In this document: one piece after another, positions 40,501 to 52,500 of the stretch | Layout: each line of letters starts with the position of its first letter | Position numbering within the stretch: position 1 is the first letter of the stretch | NCBI GenBank assembly: GCA_949752735.1 | Contig: OX457047.1 | Coordinates: 12,093,976 to 12,157,975, forward strand | Direction: 5' to 3' | Length of the DNA: 64,000 nucleotides | Source of the DNA: Lumbricus terrestris | Lineage: Eukaryota > Annelida > Clitellata > Crassiclitellata > Lumbricidae | Notes under the pieces: generated by a model | What the model was told of the DNA's origin: nothing | What the model saw: the letters and a program-made list of their open reading frames with translations, nothing else | Databases searched by the model: none | Translations under genes and position numbers: made by a program

Positions 40501-43500
40501 ATCAATTTGAGCAATATACTCCAGGCCACATGTCTACCTTGTGTGCTTACGTTGAGAATTACCCTTGAACCGCTTTTGAGATTGACCGCACTCTGACCAC
40601 TGTGTTTGCCAACTTCTACGCAATCACTGTTGCACTGTTTTTTGCCACTCATTCAGCTTACAGGACAAACACCCGCCATATATAGACACCTCCATGTATT
40701 AATATTAATATAATATATAATATATTATATTAATATAATATATTATATTAGATACTAATGTGTCTTTCAATGTTTAGTATAAGCTATTAGCTTTTCCTGA
40801 CTCCTATTGCACTGCATTTATTGACTCGCATTTGTACCGTTTGACTTTTTTATGTGCAATAAACAAGTCAGGAGCACGCAACAGCCATGTGAGCTGCCGC
40901 AATTGGCAGTAGCAACAGCGGCACACCTGATGAGGTGCAAGGTGAGCTCGGAGTCCAGGAGCACCCGAAGGTCCTGTACCACAGAAAAAAGTGGGAATTC
41001 AAATGGAGAGAGTGCTCCAGTCTAGCTTGGCCAGCTGTTATCTAGTGTTCAACCAGATGAATTGGGTTGTTTGGGTGTTGAGGCAAAGCTGGTTTGAGGA
41101 TATCCAATCTGCGAGGGTCTCCATTGCCCATTGCATGGTGCAGTCAGCCTCAATTGCTGCAAGTGGAGGGCAGAGTACTAGTATCTAATAGTATCTAATA
41201 TAATATACATAAGTATGCATCCTCCAGCTCAAGTATAACATGCAACTTCTTGTTTGAATTTCTTAAGGGACTCATCTGAAATTTCCTTTTGTGGCTCAAG
41301 GATTTAATTGTAGTGGGTTTATAATTTGGAACAGGAACCTCATAGCAAACTGGAAGATGATCAGAGATATCGGTTACCCATATCGAACAAGAATTAATTC
41401 CACTAGGATGAGCATTGGTTGTAATATTGTCTATCTTGTTGATGTGTTTGTGCTGAGCAGCCTTGGCTATTACGCCTTCATGTTTGCTGGTCTCCCATGG
41501 GTTCAGATCAGAGATTGGAGCGGGTCCATCGAGCTGTGGGGCAGCTTATTGGCTGATATGCCATGTCTCACTCCATAGCCCAGTGTATGTGTGATGTCTT
41601 GCACTGGCTTGCTTTCCCACAGTGCATTTCTCTCAGTCAGGATTGGATCCTTTATGTGGTGGTGCTTATCAAACTGGGCAGCCTCTTATATACATGAACT
41701 TTGATGCTCTTCTTCTTATGCACAGGTCGCCCGCACTATGCTCTTCTGTCCACAGTAGCAGGTCCAATTCGCCCTCACCTCTGTGACAATGCAGAGTCAG
41801 ACTTCCCTTGGAATCTATGCAATTCATCCAAAACTGTTCTCAGTTTCTCCAACTGTTGAGGACTGTTCTTCTCGTTTCGCCTGAGTCAGGAGTGCAAGTG
41901 CGCCTCTGAGTAGTGATGTTGAATGGGCGCTATATGAATTCTGATTGATTGATTGATTGATTAAATACCTACTCCAAAAGAGATGTAGGCTTCTCAGAAA
42001 GCATCGTTGTCAGGAAGTGGCAGTAATTGCTGCCAGAATTAACGCTACCTTCTTCCAAAAACATTCGGAATCTTTTACAGATTTGGAGCGAGGTTCTCGC
42101 TACTTGTGGACGAAGGTTTGTCTCCAGAGTGATGGAGACCAAGCAGGGATGCTCAGTGCCAACATCGAGTTTATCACGGTAGCATCGCTCAGCCTCCACT
42201 ATATGTTCACTGATCCTCATTATGCTCCACCTCCACTTAAGCAAACTGTTGTTCAAGCCCATGTTGTCAATTTGAATCTATGTGACATTTATAGAACAGC
42301 TCCACCGTATGCCCTGATGGCATACCATCCTGACTGATATCAACCAGGGCACATCTCTTAGCTCTGCCTGTTGCGGATCTGTTTATATGCTCTCTTACCA
42401 ATTCTTACGTCCTTTTATCCTTTTACAGTGGTGCCTCAGCATGAGGCACCACTTTTATCAAAGAAGCTGACCTTAGACCCATTTCTATCACTGCCATCAC
42501 CTCTCGCGCCTTGGAAAAAATGGTTGTACGTAGGATGTCGAAGGTACTGTTACCCCTTTATCACCGAAACCTGCTCCAACTAGATCCTTACAGACCAATT
42601 TGCTTTCAGCCATTCTAGTTCCACTTTTAACCTAGGTCCACAATCCGCATCTGTCATTGCACTGATATCCATAACTCATGAACTTCAATCCATGCTTGTT
42701 TCTGAGCCCTATGTTAGTTTCTAGCACTATGTGCATTTAAAAAGATTTGTGCTTTCTGTGTGAAGTTACTTTTTGAATAAAATGACTTACAAGAATTGCT
42801 TTGCATGGCTTTGCACTTAGTTCTTTGTGCATGCTCATCTGTTTGATTTTATCTGGAAGTTTGGTGTTTTCTTCTGTTTTATTCTAGTAGTTAGAGCAGT
42901 TTAAGTCCTACAGTTAACTGCTTAAAATTAATTTAGCAGTAGCAATGAGCTTGCACATTATCAACTTCTGACTGTAATCCCTCCTCCTCATTTTCGTTTC
43001 TCAAAACCTATTCTTCTCTCATGGCCTTGCGCACTGGGAGCGCCTCTGATGGATTCACCCTAGTAGAGGCGCTTTGTAAATGTTTTTATACCATACAAAA
43101 AACAGGTAGTAAAGACAGTGAGAATCTGCCTTGGTCACTTTCACTGTTCGCATGAAATTTTCGCATGGCAGAAGGTAGAAATATATAAAAAAGGTGGAGT
43201 TTTAACCTTAGAGTTTTTTCTGTTACTCATAACTCAAGTTTTGAGATGGAAAATCAGAATTTAAGTCAAAATTTGTTACCTTTGTAGTTGCATTTAATTA
43301 GGCTGCAGTTTTGAGTTTTCAAGCATGATTACCATTGCTCCAAACAAGGAAATTCCCTTGTTCTGTTCTATTAATAGACTATTATTATGCACAAAACGGC
43401 GCAGAACAAAACGAGGCAGACATAACAGCGCAGACTGAACGGCGCAATTCAAGGTACGACGACAAAACGACGTAGACAATACGTCGCAGTACAAAGATTA

Positions 43501-46500
43501 TTTTACCCGTCTAGTGATTGTTTGCTTATTCAAGAGCAAACTCACTATGAATTGAAGTTTATGAGATATCGTTCCGGATTTCGGCAACGAGGGGAATACA
43601 AGTCAGAATACATTCATTTAAATAGAAGTCGGATTGATACAAAATCATTTTTCCTTAAATGGATGATGAATTGATTGCAAATTTTTCGCTTGAATTGGAG
43701 CTGGATTGATGAAAATAGTATTACTTAAATAGAAGCTGGAGTGATGAAAATAGTCTTGCTTAATTTGGAGTCGGATTGATGAAAATGTTCTTGCTTAGAT
43801 TGGAGCTGGATTGATGAAAATGTTCTTGCTTAGATTGGAGCTGGATTGATGAAAATGTTCTTGCTTAAATTGGAACTGGATTGATGAAAATGTTCTTGCT
43901 TAAATTGGAACTGGATTGATGAAAAATAATTATTTAAATGGAAGTTTTATTGATAGCATATATATTTTAGTATATATTTGTCCTGCTTCTACTATTAAGC
44001 ACTAAAAACAATTATGTTTTAGTTCAGCTTTGCGCCGTTTTGTCTGCACTGTTTTATACCGCACCGTTTTGTCTGCGCCGATATGTCTGTACCGTTTTGT
44101 CCTGTGCCGTTTTAACAGCACACTGCACAGAGATTGAAAGCGCTGTAAACAGTGTTTATGATTTGTCTTGAAAATAGTTGGCTGAAGTTTTGAAAGGTCT
44201 GTTTTGAGCATGTGTACTAGCATCACCCAGTTTACTTAGATGTAATGGTAACAGGAAAATGAATAGAATGAGTTGTGTATTTTCTTTATTTTGCACTTAA
44301 TAAACTTGATCTTTGAAGTCTTATTGTGAGTTTAATAAATGCAAAAGGATCGGATCTAGGGAAAGTGCACTAGTGTCTGCATGAATATTTGACTATACAT
44401 TAATATTCTCTTTTTATTCAACAATCAATGAGTTCCTGATCCAGAAACGTAGATACTGGATCCAGTTCAGACATTTTCAGTGCAGACGTTAGGATGAGTG
44501 CATGAAGTTCAGCACTTGTGATCTTACGGAGAGTCTAAAGTCGGCGGTCAGCAGGTGGATAATTCAGAGGCAGAATTGACTTTTTAAGATGTCAGTAGAG
44601 TCTATTTCGTAATGTTGAATGTTTGGTCCGAAAATCATCCTGCTGTTTTGCCTCTTGCGTATAAGTCGAAGACCTTATTCATCATTCTGAAATAGACTTA
44701 AATTTCTTGACTTATGGTCGAGTATATTCGGCAGGTATTATTTTTAAATCATATATTTCTGAGTTTTATTATAATTATAATTTATTTAATTGTAATATTT
44801 TTCTGGTAGATGTCACACCTTCAGCAGTTCATGTTGGTAACATCGTTCAAGGTGTCAGGCTGGCTTGGGCTCAGGGACGTGACCTTGGAGTTACTGAAGA
44901 TGACAGTGACACTTCTCGCAAGGTAGGAATATTTATGTATTGAAGTTTGTCATTACCGTATTTTTTGGACTGTGCGTCGCTCGTTTGTTTATGTTGTTGT
45001 GGCATCATAACGGCAAGTTATTCGCACAATCAATATATAAGTCACGCTGACAAATAAGTCGCATCCATGCAGACAGATTTCTGGACTCCCGTGTGTCTTA
45101 ACAATGGTCATTGATACTTGCTAAAAATAAACTCTTCATTACCCCATAGCACAAGAGTCGCTATGTGCTTGTTATTTAAGGATATATCGAAGTGGGATTG
45201 ATGAAAATAATTCTTGCTTTAATATAACTTGGATTGATGAAACACTAATGGGCACATGCTTAAATTTGCTAGAAATACTTTTAACTCATTGAACCCGAGA
45301 TCCCGCTATTGCGGGATAAACTTATAATCGTAATCCCCGGATTCCCGCAATAGCGGGATGAGTGTATAAATATATATCCTGGGATTAAATACATACATGT
45401 ATACATACATACATACATGCATGCATGCATGCATGCATGCATGTATACGTACGTGCGTACATACATACATACATACACACATACATATACAATTATACAT
45501 ACACGCATACATACATACACACATACATATGCATACATACACATACATGCATACATACATATACACATATACACATGCATACACATACGTACATACCTAC
45601 ATGCATATATACATACCGACATACATACATACATACATATATACATACATGCATAGACATACATACCTACATACATACATACATACACACTTACATACAC
45701 TTACATGCATACATACATAAATACACACATACATACATGTATACAGTATACAGACATAAATACATACATACATACGTTGCTCAGAGAGCCAGGGTCAGCA
45801 GATTGTATGTACAGGCAGCCAGGGTTCAAAGGGTTAATAAGATCACTTGTTTGTGAAACTGGCTTATTTCAAAATCACTACACTAATGCTATGATCCGTA
45901 AACAATGAAGATCTTACTTTGTGGCGATGCCAGTAAAGAACCAGGAAGAAAATTATTTCCGCTCACAATTTTTATTGAAATGTTCATTTTTACACGTTTT
46001 TTTAATAAAGATTTTGTTATCAAATAGAAAAGAAACCGTTAAGAGAAGCTGATTGGTGTTTCATTGGTATTATGTTTTTTTAACAGTTTTTTACAGACTT
46101 TCTACGATCAAGAGCCCAGTCTACTCCTGACCACATCTTGTTTAGTGTCATCAATGCAAAGGTTAGAAAGTTGTAATAAAATTTCAAAGTGTTCATGTGC
46201 TGTTCTTCAGAGGAGGCATGGCGCTGTTTGCAATCACCAATACTCATTCATTTTTATGTGTATAGTCTATACAAGAGTGGATCTCAATGATTTATCCATA
46301 ATCATGAATGTCCGTTTCTGAAGAAAGTCCCAAGCGCAACTAAATCCTTCACTGCCAAGTTTTACATAATCATAGTCATCCTTCCTCCCATAATAAGGGC
46401 TAAACTAATGACTCACTTTTCCTCAGCAGTGTCTTATTCTTTAAAGACAACCTTTTCCCACCGAGTTTTCATGCTGAGAGTGCCCTCTGAATAGCCATCA

Positions 46501-46561
46501 TGTGAGAGCCACTATATAAATCTATAAATGCAATACAAATATTTAAAATGAACAGTAACAC

Positions 46562-46592
<31 letters not shown>

Positions 46593-49500
46593 TCTCTTGT
46601 ATGATTTTTTTTATGTCAGTGCTGTTAACATTACACTTCTTGAAAGTGCTTGTGAAAAGGTTTTTATTCTGTGCTAATGTGTAATTAATTTTCTGTGGGT
46701 ACTTCATTGCTGTGTTTTTAGCCATGTCTAGTGTGTAATGTATGCAGTAATTTGTGTTCTTGCAGGGCCAGGCTCATGCCACTCTGTCTTGTTTACAACT
46801 GCATAAAAAGGCGGAACGCATCGGTGCATTGTTAACAGAAAAGGCAAAGCTGAACCCAGGCGACCATGTTGCCCTTGTGTATCCGCCAGGTCTTGACCTG
46901 ATAGTTGCTTTCTATGGGTGCCTGTATTCTGGTCAGTATCTAGAATTTTATGGAACTCCAGATACAGTTAGTTCTAGTGAATGGTCTAATTGTGTTGACT
47001 CTAATTGTATCTATCTACTCATCTTATCTGAAAGCTTCTATGATGCCATTCATAATGCACATAATCAATGGTCATATTTAAAACTCATGGCAATAGACAA
47101 TCATGCGCCCCAACTTTCATTACACGCAAAATTGAATCTATGTGACAGTTAAGTTAACACGATAGTGCGATAGCAGTACCACCTACTGAAATGGAATGAG
47201 TCAACATCTAGTTCTTATATATGCTTGTAAACAACATGTTCTTAAGATCTCCACCTACCAAAATGAAATGTGAGTCTAGTTCAAAGTGTAATAGATTACA
47301 GCAGCGCCACCTACTAATGCAAAATGAGTCTTAGGCTCTTAGTGGGCAGCAAAAAGTTCACTGCAGTTTAAGAGACTTTGTGACATTTCTTGTCATCTAA
47401 TTATTAACTTGTTTACTTTTAAGCAATGTTTATTATTCGGAGTGTAAAATCGGTACTGAAAATTCTGGCCTGTGAAGTTATATTGGGTTGTTGTATGCTT
47501 AGCCTTTTAGACTAGGGCTGTATAGAACAGGTGATTATTGCTAGCTATTTAGCCGAACACGAATAATTGGGACCAACTATTCGATTGAATGTGGTTGCGA
47601 ATAGTGTACAAAATTGGTCTACCGACAACATTCAAAATTTAAAATGTAAGGAAAGTTTCAGTTCAGTAAATTTAATACATAAACTAAAAGTGAACAGTTT
47701 ACTGCATGTAATTTTTGTGTTCTTGTCAGATTGTAGACCAAGAATAGAATTAATTTAACTAAGCTTAGAAATTGTCATTCACTCGATATATTATGTTCAA
47801 TCCACTTGCTATAGCAGCCGCACTGGCCATTGCACCATCAATTGCTTAGAAACTATGCCATTGACACTAAGTCGTCATACCCAAGGTTGCCTCTTGGTAG
47901 GCTAAGAAGAAGATGAGTTTTCTTATGCTGATAAGTAGACGGAAAATTAAGTCACCACCTGACTGGATCAACAACGTTGACAGAGTGACATCAATACGAA
48001 TCCTGGGCGTTACCATCCAAGACAATCTTCGAGCTACAGAACATGTTTCTGAGCTGCTGAAGGGATGTTCTAGATCACTCTATGCACTGAGAATGCTTAG
48101 AGCCCATGGACTGCCCTCTGACGCTCTCCACGAAGTAGCTCGAGCCACTTCTGTCGCGAGGATCCTATATGCTGCCCTTGCCTGGTGGGGTTCGCCATTA
48201 GCAACGACAGAACTAAGCTAGAACGAATGTTGAACCGGATGCGACGACTGGGATTCCTTTCCACGATGTTCCCGACCTAGACTGCATCCTTTTGTTCTAC
48301 CAGTTGAAGATGTTGGAAACTTTATTCCGAGGGTTGTCTTTGACACCCATTAATGACATTGTTATCTTCACATTATTTTGTTGTTTATTTGGATGGTGTC
48401 ATGCACAAGTGGACCAACCACCAAATTCATTATTGTCCTGAAAACGATTATTTTTAAATTGCTCTTTCGTTTCGATTGGAAAAATCTTGAATTAAATCAT
48501 GTAATAGTACAAATGTGCTATTGATAAACGGGTAATATTGGTTAAAATAATTTGTTAGAGATTTTGAAAATAAAAAGGAATTTGTGAGTTGGTCCATTTG
48601 TGTCCTGGGAATTTGTGGATATTGTGAGTTGGTCCATTTGAACCCCAATGAAAGTGTGGGTAATTGTTTCATTCTGATGCTGCTATATGGATCCAATGAC
48701 TAGTAGTAGCTTTAGTAGTGGTAGCAGTAGTCGTATTAGTGGTGGCAGTAGTAGTAGCAATAGTAGTTATTGTAATAGTAGTAGCTGTAATAGTAGCATG
48801 GCTTGAACGTGACTTGGTCCAGTTGTACATAACAGAGTCGTCTCGACTCAGTTATGCACAATTGGACCAAGTCCAAAAGCGCTTAGCTATTAATTAATCA
48901 ATTAATTAACTAACTAATCATTTTGATGGGCTATAAGGTTGATTCTAGTGCCAAAACGTGCGAAAATTTATGCTTCATTTTAATAAAAAATAAAATAAAA
49001 AACGAAATTTTGGTGGTTGGTCCACTTGTGCATGACACCATCCATTTTTAAACTGCATTGACATGTAACTGGGTGCGGTGTGTCACCCTGATTTGTCTCA
49101 TTAAACGAAGATTAATTAATACCATATTGCTAAATGATGTTTACAGGTATCGTACCAGTAACAATCCGGCCTCCACATCCTCAGAATATTGCTACCACAT
49201 TGCCAACAGTTCGTATGGTGATTGATGTGAGCAAATCAGTCGCCATGATGTCGACTTCAGTCATTATAAAAATGCTCAAGTCTAAGGTTTGTTGTCCTCA
49301 CAGTTTTCACCATTTCTAAACTTGTAAATCACTTATTTTCTTTGCTTGTTAAAAAGAGACCGGTGCTGTCTTTGTTATTGTTACTACTATATGCTGCAGC
49401 TAAGCAACTGTGGGCATTGGTGGTTCATGTATGTATGGCCAGCTTAACCATGTCCAGCCCTTCTTCCCTTTCTGATCGGTAAATTAGTGCATATATTTTA

Positions 49501-52500
49501 TGGCTGATATTCTATTGTTTGATTGCTGTGGTAATGTTTGCGTGTACTTCAGTTACATGATCCGTCGACCTTGACTATATCACATCAACAGGGTTAATCG
49601 CTTCTGTAAGAGAGAAAACTATTGTACTCTGCGTCGGAGTCCGACTCTGCCTCTTTCATGGTGATCAAGTGGGCAGAGCGTGACAAGTTCACTCTTTCTG
49701 GGGATGTGGCAAAGCGCCAAGGGTGGTAGGTCAGGTGTTGAGCAGCGGCAAAGATGCCAGTGACTTGTTGGCGATCCAGCTCCACGCATCGGTTTATGGC
49801 AGCAGAACCAAACCCCACGTAAGCTCCTGGGTGTCCGTCGCTGTTCCATGGGTCTGCACTCCTGCGGTCCATTTGAGAAGAAAGGCTGCTGTTATTCTAG
49901 ACTCGATGTCATTGACTGGTGGCTGGTCTACCGGGGGCGTCGTGTGTCTTTGAATCGGCAGTCGTGAACTGATGAGGGGTTCTCCACCATGGATCATCTA
50001 ACCTCCTCCGTACTATAGTATTGAGTGCTGCAGATGAGACCCTCCTGTTGTGCCGTGTGCTAATGTGCACTGTGAACATGTTTCGACACTATATACCTGG
50101 TTGACAGTGAGGGTCCGATGGCACCGGGTGTCTGTGAAACCTATAGGCTCCGCGAGTCCGCGTTCATGATAAAGCCATACCCATTTCAGACCAAGTACCA
50201 AAGTACTGTTCAACGTGGTCGACTAAAAATGGAGTAAGTCCCTGGTCTCGATTGCCCACTGAGCAGGAGGCACCCATGTTTAGGGTCACTCGGCTAAGCA
50301 AGCCGCTGCGAGCCTTCCCACAGGAATCGTCAACATGCATTCTAGTCCATCACGATTGCATCACGCTTGATAACTGGAACCAGTATGGTATTTTCTCTAC
50401 TGGACGTAGACAGCCTTCTTGAAAAGATCGGTTGCAAAGGAAGTCAGGAATAAGAAGCAGTACATCCACAAATTCTTGAAGAAGGAACGTCGGCAAGTGG
50501 TCGAGTTCGTACCGCGTGATACAAGTGCCAAACTGCAGACAGCAGACGCAAGCGTGACAAGATGCTAGCTGGGTTCTATGTAGCCCTACCCTTTTCTATA
50601 AACATTTTATCCGGGGACTTTTTGTCTGGGACATTTTGTTCATCCACGCTATAGGCTAATAGGCCTATGTGAATGCAGTTCGTACAAATATTACGTGGCA
50701 AATGTCAAAATATTTTTGTTGAGAATGTCATCCATTTCATTAGAATAAATCATATGAGTTTGGAAAGTATTATTATGAAATTCAACAAAAGAGGCCTAGA
50801 CCAACAACGTATGTGACAGTTACTGGATTTTAGTAGTTTTTACACCAATTTAAAGTAATTATTTGTTACTACTGCTGTGCGATAATCTGACTTCATTGGC
50901 GATGCCGGTACTTTTTAAAACTGTTGCATTTAATTGTTTGTTTGTATGTGCACTTGTTATAGCGCCCCTTCAAGATTTCTACTCGGAGGCACTCCTGACT
51001 ACAGCGCGGACATTGAATCGGAGTTTCATGCCGAAGCACTGAGCAATTACGAGTAAAGGACTTGCCCAAGGTCCCTACACGACGGCTTGAGGTGGATTCA
51101 AACCTGCAACCCTTTCACTGCAAGGCAACGAACTGTGCTCAGATTAGTTCATCAAGATAAGGATAACATGGATGTCCCTGTTCAAATTTACAGCTCCGGC
51201 CTACATAGCCTAAATCACTTTCAAAAGCTCTTTTGAAATGTATTCCTGTCAAATTTCTCACTAAAATTTCTTTTATTTGCAACTTTTTGTTGAAACCTTG
51301 GAGCCCACTTTGGAGAACACTGCTCTGAACGGATGTCAATGAATTCCACAGTCCTTAACCACCTTCCAGTTGAAGAAATCAGTTAAGGCATCAGCAGTAA
51401 GACTGGATGATGACTGTTATGATTTGTTGGAAGCATGGTTGTTGGCTACTATTTATTTATTTATTTCAGAAATTTATATAGTGCCTCTTCAAGGTAGGCT
51501 ACTCAGAAGCGCTCCCAGTCAAACAACGGCTAAATAAGGCAGTTTTTAAGTGAGAAAGAAACATAGTGATGTGACCTCTAGGCACCAGGCGGAGAGCAAG
51601 GGAAGCCCATTCCAGGTTCTAGGGCCAGCCACTGAGAAAGAGTGTCGCTGCACTATAGCAATTTGAGAACAAGGGGTCAAGAGTTCAGCTTGATCAGCTG
51701 ATTGGTGGTCAGATCGCTGCTGAACACCAGAGGTGGGACAGCAGAGCTCCTGTACAGTGTACATACATGGGAGCAAGACCCTCCATACAGTGCCAGACTA
51801 GTGCAGAAACCCTATAAGTGATCCGCTGTGTAATTGGAAGTCAGTGGAGGGCATTCCGCATGTACTCCTTGACTTGATTGAATTTAGGAATGCGATCAAT
51901 AAGACGTGCAGCTGTGCGCAGAATCCGGTCAAGACACCCAATCCGGATCGCCAGGGAGCCCGACATAGAGGGCACTGCAATAGTCAAGGCGAGAGACCAC
52001 AAAGGCATGGACAAGAGTGGCAGCCGCAGTAGGGGTCAGAGATCAAGATTCCACCTTAAGCTGATGTAGTTAGTAGTAGCAATTACGACAAAGTAGATTT
52101 ATGTGTTTCGAGAACGTCAGCTGCCAGTCCATTGTGAAACCATGGTCCCGAACAGTGGAAGCAGATGTGATCCCAGGAAACTCAAGAGTTAAAGCTTCTA
52201 AGTTTAGTTTTGCAAGTTGTTTGAGCTGCTCTGGTTCTCAACTATCCAGCATTTTCTCATTCAAACTAGGAAGTAGAATTAAGGGCATATTAAACATTTA
52301 AGGTTGTATAAAAAAAATCTATTAAAATATGTGATAATAGGTTGCATGAAAGTGTGACAGTATGTAGCTACAGGCCAGCTGCTGCCAGTCTGTTTACTAA
52401 ACATTGACTGACTGGAAAGTTTTACTGGATGCACATGTATGCTTTGTATATACATACACCATACATGTATACACACATAGGTCTACGTGGCACCCCGTCC

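Larger units (their letters stand above)
44956..46020. mobile_element. Partial CCGTATTTT-type transposon
   Basis: It starts TA-CCGTATTTTTTGGACTG at 44954. It then matches the interior of 35321-38012 (cttgctttaatataacttgg, gggcacatgcttaaatttgc, taagatcacttgt). It is interrupted at TTAA by the piggyBac-like MITE. The right end is not found; DIP2 exon g begins soon after. Confidence 0.65.

Noticed and set aside
41969..42262. 97-codon open frame on the - strand
   Set aside because: The + strand of the same segment shows the LINE linker motif TDPHYAPPPLKQ, so the - frame is a shadow.
45281..45856. Long open frames on both strands encoding Met-Tyr-Val and His-Thr-Tyr-Ile repeats
   Set aside because: They are the unavoidable translation of an (ACAT)n microsatellite, with no independent coding signal.
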